A stretch of DNA of 64,000 bases from Ambrosia x helenae (lineage: Eukaryota; Streptophyta; Magnoliopsida; Asterales; Asteraceae), in the NCBI GenBank assembly GCA_030844895.1, contig CM061232.1:87547769-87611768 (forward strand). Reading direction: 5' to 3'. Below the pieces are notes generated by a model, which made no database searches, had not been told where the DNA came from, and was given only the letters and a program-made list of their open reading frames with translations. A program made the position numbers and the translations under genes. This document shows, in pieces, positions 24,115 to 35,978 of the stretch. Each line of letters begins with the position of its first letter. Position 1 is the stretch's first letter.

Positions 24115-25166
24115 TAGAAAAAGATTAATGTTGAATTGTTTATTTCATTATTATTCATAACAATATAAAAGTCTCATAAAAACTTAACTAATTACATTGT
24201 GTTATTATTAATTTGTTTATTTGACTTTTGAACTATTGTTAACATCTAAAACTAATAATATTTGGTGTGCATGTTTAACATCTAAATTATTAACCAAAAC
24301 CAGTAAAGCTTGAAAATCATTTGTCAAACAACATAACAAATATAGTTTTAAATTTAGAATAACAGATCATATTTTAAAAAAGAGGTTAATTTAAGGTACA
24401 TGATTTAAATTTGAAGTTAATGACATATAAATGTATTATTTTAGAAAAGAATCAATCATTTTTATAATAATGTTTAATTCGGTTAATTTTTTTTTAGGCG
24501 TAAACCAATGATAAACCTCTTAGCTAGAACCCCCACCCCCCGGATCGAACCCTTCCTCTTTTAATATAATGTTTAATTCGGTTAGTTTTTTTTTCAGGCG
24601 TAGACCACTGATAAACCTCTTAGCGAGACCCCCCAAATCGAACCCTTCCTTACACACCAGTCCCTTTCAAACCTATTGGGTATATTTTTTTCGATGGACG
24701 GCGAGACTCAAACCTGGGAACCTTTCCGAGTAGGAACCATGCAAGCGTGTAAACCCTCCCACCTTCCCAGTTGGACTGAACATCATTGGCGTTTTATTCG
24801 GCGAGTTAATAAACTTTTCAAAGTATGTCTAATAGTTTATTTCTAATTTTGTATTAAAATAAAATTTTATTAATTGAATTTTAGTAATTGTATTAATAAT
24901 TGTAGTTGTAACAGAAATTATTAGAAACAATTTATCTACCTTAATAATAAAAATCATTTAATCAGTTTTTAATGAAATCTGTTACAACTATGATTATTAA
25001 TTATTAATAAAATTACTTAAATTCAATTTGGTATATCTATATTTTGTTTTCAGAAATCAATTAATATAATTATATTAAATTAAATTTATTGTATTAAATA
25101 CTAAGATTAGAGAATTCATGAGGGAGTGCCATGTGTCCCTCATGTGTTTTCTTTTATTAGTATAGA
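24115..25166 (-). mobile_element. Second Helitron-like 5' end and body, 3' end not found
   Basis: CTTTTATTAGTATAGA near 25151-25166 is another reverse-strand 5' terminus, and 24350-24480 resembles 23880-24000 of the first copy, so two related copies lie side by side. Within it CAGGCGTAGACC..GATAAACCTCTTAGC..CGAACCCTTCC occurs twice (24496-24557, 24595-24650). Confidence 0.4.
24695..24783 (-). other. tRNA-like SINE head
   Basis: Reverse strand: A-box-like TCCAACTGGGAAGGTGGG followed about 50 bases on by B-box GGTTTGAGTCTC (24703-24714). No tail or TSD seen. Confidence 0.4.
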
Positions 25167-25313
25167 AAGAAAAGATTAGGTGTTTTTTTTTTTTATTAGG
25201 TGTTGATTATGTTATGCTTCATTAGTTACTGAATCATTGATTAATTTCAAGAGTGATGATGGTCCATAAACAATTTCTCACTCCCTATGTACTCAATTTA
25301 TTAGCGTTCATAC

Positions 25314-25686
25314 CATAGTTGTCAAAGTGCCTAGGCGTACTCAAGGCGCATAGGTTGAGCCCGGAGCCTAGGCGCAAGGCGGATAAAAAACGACGGCTTT
25401 TTATAATTAAGCGCATAGTATAAAATACATTTTTTAGGGATTCTAGAGATGTTTTAGGCTTGTTTAGGGCTACTTTAGGATGTTTTAGGGTTGTTTAGGA
25501 CTTGTTCATGACTCATTTAAGATGTTTTAGAGGTTTATGCAACTTTTAGCCTAAATTTGGCCGGAAATCAACCCCGATAGTGCGCCTCAGTGCTTAGGCG
25601 TGCGCCTCACAGGGCGCAGGGCACTTGGTGCGCCTCGAGTCTAGGCGCGCCTAAGCGCTCGCCAAGGCGCGCTTTTGACAACTATG
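25314..25686. mobile_element. hAT-like MITE rich in GGCGC palindromes
   Basis: 373 bp with inverted ends CATAGTTGTCAAA and TTTTGACAACTATG, flanked by GTTCATAC (25306-25313) and ATTCATAC (25687-25694), an 8-bp duplication with one change. The outer parts are full of GGCGC/GCGCC, CTAGGCGC and AAGGCGC elements; the centre is T-rich with repeated GTTTAGG. No ORF. Eight-base duplication suggests hAT ancestry. Confidence 0.75.
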
Positions 25687-25940
25687 ATTCATACATCATT
25701 AAGAGTTAAGAGTAAAGGACACAACTAGGGTTCAAGATACATTTGAAATTGCATCTCCCTTGTAAATTATATTTGTTAAGGTATACATGCTCACACATAA
25801 TGAAACACAATTTATTATTGATAATAATTAAAACAACTAAAAGTAAATCAGTATCAACAATGGTTATAATATTCGTCGTTAATCTGTTAGTAATGGTCTG
25901 TAAGAAATATAGTGTAGTACACAATCTCATTTGTGACAGA

Positions 25941-26446
25941 CAGAGGCGTCCCCAAAAATTTACGTGCCCTATTCAAGTCGTTAAAAAATATGTCCCTTAA
26001 TCTTTAATAAATTAAATAATTTAACTAAATGTTACGATGATCAATACTATAGCAATAAACATAACAATTGCAAAATAATATTATTAGAATGAGTGAAATT
26101 AGATATTGTAATAGACTAGTATCTGACCGACGATTCGTTAAGTTCTCATGGTATTCTTGCTAGCAAATTGATGGACCAACTCTTCGCACTTTATACAATC
26201 TATGATTTCGTTCTTGATAACTATCATCGCTAACCCGCTAATTCTTTCTTCGGACATTGTGAATCGTAAGTATGATTTCAGCAACTTTAATTTTGAAAAG
26301 CTCATTTCTGTGGATGCCATCGTGACTGGAATGATCAATAACATTCTATATGCAATGCCCACATTTGGGAAATAACATTCTTTTTGAATATACTTCAAAA
26401 CATCTATAGGGTCGCTAAATTTTTGTGATATGTCAAATAAGTTCAA
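25941..26446 (-). pseudogene. hAT transposase C-terminal fragment
   Basis: Reverse-strand frame 26446-26138 (102 codons) carries the hAT dimerisation signature: PNVGIAYRMLLIIPVT, ASTEMSFSKLK, SYLRFTMSEERISGLAMIVI. In active proteins this domain drives multimerisation. Everything upstream, including the BED finger and catalytic core, is missing. CAGAGGCGTCCCC at 25941 resembles a hAT terminal repeat; the opposite end was not found. Confidence 0.75.
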
Positions 26447-26601
26447 CTCTGGATAGAAAAAAACATTTTTTATTTATTTTTTATTTAGTAGGTTAAAAAG
26501 GTATTGGCTATAATGTAACGGGCTTTGAGTTAATAATATTTAAGTTTTAAATTGATTATTATTGGGCCCGACGTTTAAGTGTTTAATGGGTTTTCTATTT
26601 T

Positions 26602-26605
26602 AAAA

Positions 26606-26640
<35 letters not shown>
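26602..26640. repeat. (AC)n microsatellite
   Basis: Run of ACACAC followed by ATATATA. Confidence 0.9.
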
Positions 26641-26642
<2 letters not shown>

Positions 26643-26984
26643 GGAATTTTATAAAAGAAATTGTGCTCCCAATAAAAATGCACCCAAGCCGGATGGCCTC
26701 GCCGGCTTGGGCCAAAGCCGCTTATGGTGACAGATTATGAACATCCGTTTTCTAAAGATCGTTAGTGTATGTGTAGTGGTGGGGGGTTATGGGGGGTTAT
26801 GGGTATTAAGATATTAAAAAGTAATAGAAGGGGGGTTACGGAAAAAGAGGGTGTAGTGGGAAGGGGGGTTATGGGGCGTTATAAATGATTGGGTAATCAT
26901 TGGTTAATTATTCCTTTTCTTATTTAAATAATAATATTAATAAAAGTAAAAACAATAATAAATAAAAAAATATAGGCCGAACGT

Positions 26985-27090
26985 TTGAATTTCAAATTCC
27001 CCCCCCCCCCCCCCAAACGTTTGAATTTCAAATTTTCCCCCAAGCGTTTGAATTTCAAATTTTCCCCCAAACGTTTTTCCCCCAAATGTT
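26985..27090 (+). repeat. Tandem CAAACGTTTGAATTTCAAATTTTCCCC repeats
   Basis: Three to four copies of a roughly 25-bp unit plus shortened ones, with a C run at 27000-27014. Each unit contains the palindromes AAACGTTT and TTTGAATTTCAAA. It sits just upstream of a TATA box and may be promoter sequence of the Pro-rich gene. Confidence 0.75.
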
Positions 27091-27149
27091 TAAATTTCAA
27101 ACGTTTGAATTTTAAATGTTTTACCCCCAACCGTTTTCATTTCTACACC

Positions 27150-27157
27150 TATAAATA
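27150..27157 (+). promoter_or_regulatory. TATA box of the Pro-rich transposon gene
   Basis: TATAAATA, 52 bp before the ATG at 27202, with a C/T-rich leader and no intervening ATG. Confidence 0.6.
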
Positions 27158-27201
27158 CAAGGCCAAAACTCAATCTCAGTCACAACTCTTCCTCTTCCTC
27201 A

Positions 27202-27779
27202 ATGAAAGATATGGGTGATGGTTATGCTTACCAAGATGCCAGACCGTCTGATCTGAGGACGTACTCTCGCCGGGGTCGGCCCTGGCGATTACCATTTTCT
27301 TATCCTCCTCCTGCACAACCGACCTTCTATCCTCCTCCTCCTCCTCCACAACGTTGGTTTTCGTCTCCTCCCCCTACACAACCAACAATTTCATCTCCTC
27401 CTCCTCTTCTTCCTCCTCCTCATACACCTCCTCCAGATGAGGATTTAACCGAGGAGGAGTTGGTGTGGGTCCTTGATTATGCCATGGTGAGCGGGAATTC
27501 AACCGTCTAAGGTTGTCGGCACCCACCCCCCGGTGTAGCGAGGTTACACCCTCCCCCCACTACCAGGTTACACCCTCCCCTCTTCCTCGTGAGCCATATG
27601 AGGAGGAGTTAGAAGTTGCTAGGGATTTTATGGAAGAAGAACGCTTCTCCTACTACTCGGGAGCAACTTCTTCTCCTTGTCGATTCCCCTTGGATGCGAG
27701 GTCAGATGGTCGCGATAGCGACCGTTCTATGTCACCTCCGTATTATACGCTGGAGGACTGGGAAAATTACTCCACGTAG
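27202..27779 (+). pseudogene. Proline-rich protein of the Harbinger-like element, two frames
   Basis: ATG 27202 opens a 102-residue frame ending 27510; a second 88-residue frame follows at 27513-27779 in another phase. The first has PPPPP clusters (residues about 35-75) then DEDLTEEELVWVLDYAM; the second repeats the pattern (PREPYEEELEVARDFM), so the protein seems to hold a duplicated Pro-linker plus acidic-helix unit, and the frame change looks like a lesion, or a small unrecognised intron. It has a good TATA box and leader. I know no family for it. It is not a DDE transposase. It faces the Myb-like ORF, ending 277 bp from that gene's stop. Confidence 0.45.
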
Positions 27780-28276
27780 AGGGGGGTTTAGGTTTTAATA
27801 TTATGTGTTTGTGTAATATGTTTTTATATAACGTATTAATAAGTAGTTTAGGACTAGGTAATTTAGGATTATGTGTAATAAGTAATTTAGGATTTGTGTA
27901 ACCTATTAATATGTTTATGTATTATCTATTTATATATTAAGGTGTTTATGTTTCATAGTTTATAAAATAAAACACTAAACATTAAACATAACTTTAAAGC
28001 ATAACATTAAACATTACAACCAAAGGATAAGAAAATAAAGCCTAAACATTAAACATTAAACATAGTAAAAATGCATCATAGACCACGACAAAAGATTGGT
28101 GATGTGGAAGTCGTTGTCGTAGCGTTGACGATAAGCGTCGTGTGTCAATTGAATTGCCATCTGTTCGCTAATGCCAGGGTGCGCCTGCATCGTCGCTTCA
28201 TAGACTGTATGCCATCTGCTACAGTTATTTTGTATGGCTGTGACATCCGTCACTTTTTCTTTTCATTTTATTTCTA

Positions 28277-28312
<36 letters not shown>

Positions 28313-28503
28313 TCAGATTTTATTATATATACATTTTTTTTATCTAAACCAAACCCAATCAATCTTACAAATCCAAACCCAACCCAACACCCCTATTTTC
28401 TTTTACATTATTGTAGCCCAGCCAGTCTGGCCCAAGCCCAGATCAGGGAGGACCCGGCCCAACTCCTCCCCTTACTGCATCCTTTAAAAACAAAAACAAA
28501 AAG

Positions 28504-28577
28504 ATGGTCCCAGCGGGTTTCGAACCGGGGTCAGACACACACAACACACACGCGTTAACCAGTTGCTCTACACCCTT
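28504..28577 (-). other. tRNA-like cassette, antisense, 5' LTR
   Basis: Reverse strand: A-box TAGAGCAACTGGT (28558-28570) and B-box GGTTCGAAACC (28516-28526), ending ..GGGACCA. Repeated exactly at 33624-33697 in the 3' LTR. Confidence 0.6.
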
Positions 28578-29070
28578 TATCTGATATCATCCCAACTCAA
28601 CAAATATTTATACACACTTTCACTTGGCTTTTTCTTCTTCCCTTTCTTCCCTCGTCGAGTAGCAGCAGCAGATGTGATGTTATTATTATTTTTTTTTTCT
28701 TCTTTTCTTTTTCTTTCTTTTTTTTTGACCATTTATAAACATGCAATAATCAAGGTTGACTTAAGTGCGTGATTACCGGCCATCATTACACGCTAATTAT
28801 CATCATCATTGACCAAATTAAACACCATACGCGTATGACATTAATCGCGGGTCAAACTTTCTAAAACGACTAATTCGTAGGCCTCACTATAAATTGATAC
28901 CTTCTACACCTTCACAACTCGCCACTCAACCTCTCTCAACTCTCAATTTCTTCATATAACCTCTGTTCATGCTAAATTTCGTCGTGTTTGACTTGTAAGT
29001 TGACTGAGCAATCGTGCACGAAACAGACTTGTAAGTCTAATATTTTTAGTGGGTTTTGATCTTCGGCATC

Positions 29071-29113
29071 CACACATCAATAGCCCTAAGGTTAATTGGG
29101 TTATTGATGTGTG
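29071..29113 (+). other. 16-bp stem hairpin in the LTR leader
   Basis: CACACATCAATAGCCC (29071-29086) pairs with GGGTTATTGATGTGTG (29098-29113), 15 Watson-Crick pairs and one G-U, loop of 11. About 180 bases after the TATA box, so it would be in the transcript. Copy at 34191-34233. Confidence 0.85.
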
Positions 29114-29211
29114 AATCAAACAATTGCAAAATCTAGGGCTTGTTCTTAATAATTTGGGGAAAAACACAATTTTTATATGTTATATATATTAAATGAACTA
29201 AAACAAAACAC

Positions 29212-29283
29212 AACCACTGGTCTGGACCAAGTGGTTGTGTCTGGAGCCCATAAGCAAGACCACACGGGTTCGAACCCTGCTGT
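29212..29283 (+). other. tRNA-like cassette, sense, 5' LTR
   Basis: A-box TGGACCAAGTGGTTG (29223-29237), B-box GGGTTCGAACCC (29266-29277), with CCATAA between as in a CAU anticodon loop. Repeated at 34332-34403. Confidence 0.6.
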
Positions 29284-30859
29284 AACGTTTTATTTTCTTT
29301 CTTTGCTGATTTTTTTAAAAAAACAAACAAATATATATATATTACATTTAAACTTATAAATTCATTTTTAAATATCAAAACCCTTTTATAAATTCCAAAA
29401 AAATTATATTTGTTTAATCTAGGATAAAAGTTTTATTTACAATTTTTATTTTTTCAGAAATTCATTTATTTAATATTTATAATAATTAAATCATTTTTAT
29501 ACTATTATATTTATAAAAAATCCATTTATATATCAAAACAGTTTTATTAAATTCCCCAAAAATTATCCTAACTTTTTATAAAGTTAAACTTTACTGAAAT
29601 AATTTTTAATTCAGTAAAATCATTTATTTTATATTTTTAATCGATTTTTGTTAGATTTAATCATAATTAAATCATAACAAATCCAATTTTCATCATTTTT
29701 GCACCAAAATTTTATACAAATTATTTTTAACCATTTATAACAGAAATATGATTTTTAAAATAGAAATTCTTTAATTTTAGTATTTTTGAATATTAAAGTT
29801 AAATATTGGCTATTTATAATAAATAGATTTAATAATCTATTTTAAAGAAAATAATTTTATAAAAATTATTTTTACACTTTAAACATATTCTTGTAACCAT
29901 CTTAAGTTTAAATTTCATAAAAAGATTTTTGGTTATTTATTTACTAAATTTCCCTCAATTGGCGAACATTTTTAATATTAATCAAACGAGCAATTATCCC
30001 CAATTCGAAGCCCTAGAAATACATGTATCCTAGAGTTATTTCCCTTACACATTATCAATTACTTTAGGTTAATCATTTGGGAGTAATCTCAATTCATATT
30101 TCGTTGTCCAAGTTCAAATTCAAGTTATTACGTGAACTGTGAGTATTCCTACCCCCTTTTTTGCTTTTATACATTTTTGGGGTGTTACATGTACACTATT
30201 ACAATTTCAAATACAAGTTTACATTTTTACAATACAATTCTAGTACTATGTGCATTGCTTACAACGTGCTTTATGCTTAGACAATACATGTGGATTACAT
30301 TTGTACTTAGTGAAATCATTAACATGGTACAAGCCGACCTTAACATTGGATAGCGCTATTTGGATTGACAACCCGCCTAGATTGATTCTCCCCCTTTTTC
30401 ATCGGAGAATCCGTGGCCAGTGTTAAGTTATCATCCATTTATTGGTTGAGTACACTACAGTTCATACAGTACATTATACAGTCACAGGGTTGATTTCGCT
30501 CATTTGTTTGATACATGGTTTACATATTTGCACTGTAGCTTGCACTTGAATTGTATAACTTTTTAACCTACTATATATATCAAAACTAGGAATGCTCACC
30601 AACATTTCATATGTTGACCAAATCTATTTTGTACATGTTTCAGGTGCAGTTTGATCTAGTGCTTTAGCGAGGAACATTTAGTGCTTTATTTTAATTCAGT
30701 TATTTCAATATTTACATTTCATTTAGACAATGTAATTTCCATTTCCATGTAAGACAATTTTGGATTATTCAATAATATTTACATTTTAGTACCATGAGCT
30801 TTTGAACAATCGTCACTACGTGGCACCTCGATGATTCCGCCATCGGTTGGGGTGTTACA

Positions 30860-32684
30860 GATTGGTATCAGAGCCATGGTTATAGGGAACTAGGTTATTA
30901 GATAAAAAGGCCTAGACTATAACCGAACTTCAACTTTCATGCATTATATTTCCTGAATCACCTTACCCCTCATTTCCCTCTACTTTACTTCTTTCATCCT
31001 TCCCTTTTTCTCTCTCTCCATTCTTTTCATCCTTCATCATGGTGCATAAAGATGGTGTCCTACAGGGAGTGGAAAGTCTACATCATCATGGAACAGGGAC
31101 AGTACCTTTCATGAAGACACTCTTAGGCATAATGCCTACTCTTACTTCTGTTCCTTCAAAGTTGTTGAACTTTAATGAGTGTGATAAGGACACGTGCAAT
31201 CTGGAAGGGTGGACGCCTGTACACTGGGTTTTCTGGCATAGGCAAGCATAGCGCATAAATCCATTTACGGACCTGTTATGCTTACCTGGGGATTCCTGGA
31301 GTGAGTGTCCACTTATAGGCTAAAGCATGTCTTCTTTGATCACCGTTGGGTTCAATTTCTTTGAAAAGTCAACGTTCTTGTTGGGCTTTACAGCTAGACA
31401 AGGGCACTCCAAGCATTTTATGCAAGCCTTTTCAATAATACTCTCTCGGTTCATATACAATATTTTGTATTTCACGATTTTCATATATTGCTTACAAGTT
31501 CATACTTTCATAACCATCTAAGGATTTCACAATCACACTTCACCTTACCCTCTTAGCCACTTTTTAAATATTCAACACCCTACCCAAATCATATTATTTC
31601 TTTTCTCCACATGTTATTTATTTTAAAAAAAAACTATAACCTCATACTTTAGCACAAACTAAAGATTTCTAAAACTTGTTGTATTACCTAGTAACTTTAC
31701 AAAGTACATATTTTCCTCAGACTTAAATTCAATTGATTATTTATTGACGTAACAAACGATTTTCTATATAATGTTTTAAACTATTACAAAGCCTACTTAG
31801 CTTGTACTATTTAACAACTTTTGCCTTATGTACAAAACAAATTTTGAAAGTATTTATTTTGGAATAATATCTAGTCTCTAGATTCTCCATCAACACTCAC
31901 CCATTTTCAACTTGTCCAAATTTTTACAATATTTGGCATACACCACAATCATGTTTTCCTATACACTTGATTATAACCTTTGATCCAAATCCCAAAATTT
32001 ACACTACTATATAATCTCCTTACTATAAAATAAACTCTTTATCAACTATCTTCACATTCTCTCACAACCTTGATTTTGTTTCAAGATTTTTCATCATCTT
32101 CTCAAAAACTAAATTCATATCCTTCACCTTCTCACACATGAGCTAGTTACCCATGATAATCAAACTACTAAAAAAAAACCTGATACTTGATTCTACATGA
32201 TTCTTTTTCCAAAACATCATTGTTTGTGAAACTTGATTTCCCCCTTAATTTGACTATTCACTGGACATTTAATTATTCATGATACTCGTGTTTTCATTTT
32301 CTTGATCTTGTTATCATTTGTACCCAATTATGACATACTCATAGGCATATAACATCTAGAGATTTCCTTGCATACTATTATGTACGAACACAAATTGGTA
32401 ATCTATCATATTGGTTACGTTTATTTGAAACGTTTGGACTTGATACTTGATCTTACAGATGCTTTTTCTAAGAAAATATCATTGGTTATTACATGAAACT
32501 AGATTTTTCCTTAATTTGACTATACATTGAACATCTAATTATTCATGATACTCGTAAACATTTAATCATTCATGATAACACTTACACTTAATGGTTGTAG
32601 TACTTACAAACTTGCTTGCATAAACATGCTATCAATTTGCAATCTATGTGAATAATAATTGCTGCACTTAATAGAAGTCATCAT

Positions 32685-32717
<33 letters not shown>

Positions 32718-33355
32718 GTCGGGAGAGGCCCTACAACCTGCTCCACGACTGGTGGAGGCTATCGAACATACTCAACGATTGTTAGAGGTCACTATGCCTT
32801 TTCAAACAGTCGGGAGAGGCCCTACAACCTACTCCACGGCTGGTGGAGGCTATCGAACCTGCTCAACAATCGGTGGGGTCATAGAAGGACACAAAACCCT
32901 AATGTAAGGTAAATTGATGATTCCGGTCCGGAACGTAATCATGAATCTACAGGTGCGTTAGGGTAGTGTGAAATTCTATTAGAGTTTTTGGGAAGACGTC
33001 CAGTACGTTTTCAAGGCATTAAAGGTGTGGTGGGTTAGCTGCGGTACACCCTGTATACAAACACTAATGATGCATTGAAAGTGAGACTGGAAGTCGGACC
33101 AGGAACAAACTCCGTTTACTTGGTAGTTCATTTATAGACAATCAACACGTACATATATCTTAGGATTCCTAAAACTTGAAATTTATTTACTAGATTCTTA
33201 TTCTCTTTACTATTCGAGACGAACCTAATCCAATCAAACCTCTTATCCAAGTCATTCGAATTTTCTAAACCACAGTTATCTTAACTCTTACCCGAACATC
33301 CATAACCCTATGTTACTATTAACTTCGGGACGAAGTTTCTAAAAGTAGGGGATGC
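30860..33355 (+). other. Internal region of the LARD element
   Basis: No gag, protease, RT or integrase motif in any frame. A 70-codon frame at 31039-31251 begins near where gag would start but has no gag signature. About 30 T at 32684-32714 is followed by two copies of a 90-bp repeat (32717, 32807: CAGTCGGGAGAGGCCCTACA, CTGGTGGAGGCTATCGAAC). The end, CGGGACGAAGTTTCTAAAAG, is a relic of the Tekay pol end. Confidence 0.75.
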
Positions 33356-33393
33356 TGTGACATCCGTCACTTTTTCTTTTCATTTTATTTCTA

Positions 33394-33432
<39 letters not shown>

Positions 33433-35978
33433 TCAGATTTTATTATATATACATTTTTTTTATCTAAACCAAACCCAATCAATCTTACAAATCCAAACCC
33501 AACCCAACACCCCTATTTTCTTTTACATTATTGTAGCCCAGCCAGTCTGGCCCAAGCCCAGATCAGGGAGGACCCGGCCCAACTCCTCCCCTTACTGCAT
33601 CCTTTAAAAACAAAAACAAAAAGATGGTCCCAGCGGGTTTCGAACCGGGGTCAGACACACACAACACACACGCGTTAACCAGTTGCTCTACACCCTTTAT
33701 CTGATATCATCCCAACTCAACAAATATTTATACACACTTTCACTTGGCTTTTTCTTCTTCCCTTTCTTCCCTCGTCGAGTAGCAGCAGCAGATGTGATGT
33801 TATTATTATTTTTTTTTTCTTCTTTTCTTTTTCTTTCTTTTTTTTTGACCATTTATAAACATGCAATAATCAAGGTTGACTTAAGTGCGTGATTACCGGC
33901 CATCATTACACGCTAATTATCATCATCATTGACCAAATTAAACACCATACGCGTATGACATTAATCGCGGGTCAAACTTTCTAAAACGACTAATTCGTAG
34001 GCCTCACTATAAATTGATACCTTCTACACCTTCACAACTCGCCACTCAACCTCTCTCAACTCTCAATTTCTTCATATAACCTCTGTTCATGCTAAATTTC
34101 GTCGTGTTTGACTTGTAAGTTGACTGAGCAATCGTGCACGAAACAGACTTGTAAGTCTAATATTTTTAGTGGGTTTTGATCTTCGGCATCCACACATCAA
34201 TAGCCCTAAGGTTAATTGGGTTATTGATGTGTGAATCAAACAATTGCAAAATCTAGGGCTTGTTCTTAATAATTTGGGGAAAAACACAATTTTTATATGT
34301 TATATATATTAAATGAACTAAAACAAAACACAACCACTGGTCTGGACCAAGTGGTTGTGTCTGGAGCCCATAAGCAAGACCACACGGGTTCGAACCCTGC
34401 TGTAACGTTTTATTTTCTTTCTTTGCTGATTTTTTTAAAAAAACAAACAAATATATATATATTACATTTAAACTTATAAATTCATTTTTAAATATCAAAA
34501 CCCTTTTATAAATTCCAAAAAAATTATATTTGTTTAATCTAGGATAAAAGTTTTATTTACAATTTTTATTTTTTCAGAAATTCATTTATTTAATATTTAT
34601 AATAATTAAATCATTTTTATACTATTATATTTATAAAAAATCCATTTATATATCAAAACAGTTTTATTAAATTCCCCAAAAATTATCCTAACTTTTTATA
34701 AAGTTAAACTTTACTGAAATAATTTTTAATTCAGTAAAATCATTTATTTTATATTTTTAATCGATTTTTGTTAGATTTAATCATAATTAAATCATAACAA
34801 ATCCAATTTTCATCATTTTTGCACCAAAATTTTATACAAATTATTTTTAACCATTTATAACAGAAATATGATTTTTAAAATAGAAATTCTTTAATTTTAG
34901 TATTTTTGAATATTAAAGTTAAATATTGGCTATTTATAATAAATAGATTTAATAATCTATTTTAAAGAAAATAATTTTATAAAAATTATTTTTACACTTT
35001 AAACATATTCTTGTAACCATCTTAAGTTTAAATTTCATAAAAAGATTTTTGGTTATTTATTTACTAAATTTCCCTCAATTGGCGAACATTTTTAATATTA
35101 ATCAAACGAGCAATTATCCCCAATTCGAAGCCCTAGAAATACATGTATCCTAGAGTTATTTCCCTTACACATTATCAATTACTTTAGGTTAATCATTTGG
35201 GAGTAATCTCAATTCATATTTCGTTGTCCAAGTTCAAATTCAAGTTATTACGTGAACTGTGAGTATTCCTACCCCCTTTTTGCTTTTATACATTTTTGGG
35301 GTGTTACATGTACACTATTACAATTTCAAATACAAGTTTACATTTTTACAATACAATTCTAGTACTATGTGCATTGCTTACAACGTGCTTTATGCTTAGA
35401 CAATACATGTGGATTACATTTGTACTTAGTGAAATCATTAACATGGTACAAGCCGACCTTAACATTGGATAGCGCTATTTGGATTGACAACCCGCCTAGA
35501 TTGATTCTCCCCCTTTTTCATCGGAGAATCCGTGGCCAGTGTTAAGTTATCATCCATTTATTGGTTGAGTACACTACAGTTCATACAGTACATTATACAG
35601 TCACAGGGTTGATTTCGCTCATTTGTTTGATACATGGTTTACATATTTGCACTGTAGCTTGCACTTGAATTGTATAACTTTTTAACCTACTATATATATC
35701 AAAACTAGGAATGCTCACCAACATTTCATATGTTGACCAAATCTATTTTGTACATGTTTCAGGTGCAGTTTGATCTAGTGCTTTAGCGAGGAACATTTAG
35801 TGCTTTATTTTAATTCAGTTATTTCAATATTTACATTTCATTTAGACAATGTAATTTCCATTTCCATGTAAGACAATTTTGGATTATTCAATAATATTTA
35901 CATTTTAGTACCATGAGCTTTTGAACAATCGTCACTACGTGGCACCTCGATGATTCCGCCATCGGTTGGGGTGTTACA
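33356..35978 (+). repeat. 3' LTR of the LARD element
   Basis: Copy of 28239-30859, with one extra ATA near 33400 and one T fewer in the run at about 35277. Carries the same tRNA-like cassettes (33624-33697 minus, 34332-34403 plus) and hairpin. Confidence 0.92.

Larger units (their letters stand above)
28239..30859 (+). repeat. 5' LTR of the LARD element
   Basis: Order: (ATA)n at 28277-28310, antisense tRNA-like cassette (28504-28577), TATA box CTATAAAT (28888-28895), CT-rich likely transcript start, 16-bp stem hairpin (29071-29113), sense tRNA-like cassette (29212-29283), then about 1.5 kb AT-rich and the conserved 3' end. Confidence 0.92.
28239..35978 (+). mobile_element. Young pol-less LTR retrotransposon (LARD, Tekay-related), TSD ATGGC
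   Basis: A complete 7740-bp element. LTRs are 28239-30859 (2621 bp) and 33356-35978 (2623 bp), TGTGACATCC to GGGGTGTTACA, flanked by perfect ATGGC (28234-28238, 35979-35983). Primer site TGGTATCAGAGC (30863-30874) is the tRNA-iMet type; the polypurine tract AAAAGTAGGGGA precedes the 3' LTR. The internal 2.5 kb has no gag or pol, so it must use proteins from a related autonomous Tekay-type element. By eye the LTRs differ only by one ATA triplet and one T, so the insertion is very recent. Confidence 0.93.

Noticed and set aside
28504..29283. Functional tRNA genes
   Set aside because: A and B boxes are present but the anticodon and acceptor stems do not form properly, and the copies belong to LTRs.
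28563..34498. Paired identical small ORFs at 28563-29378 and 33683-34498
   Set aside because: They are duplicates only because they lie in the two LTRs; no start context or domain supports them.
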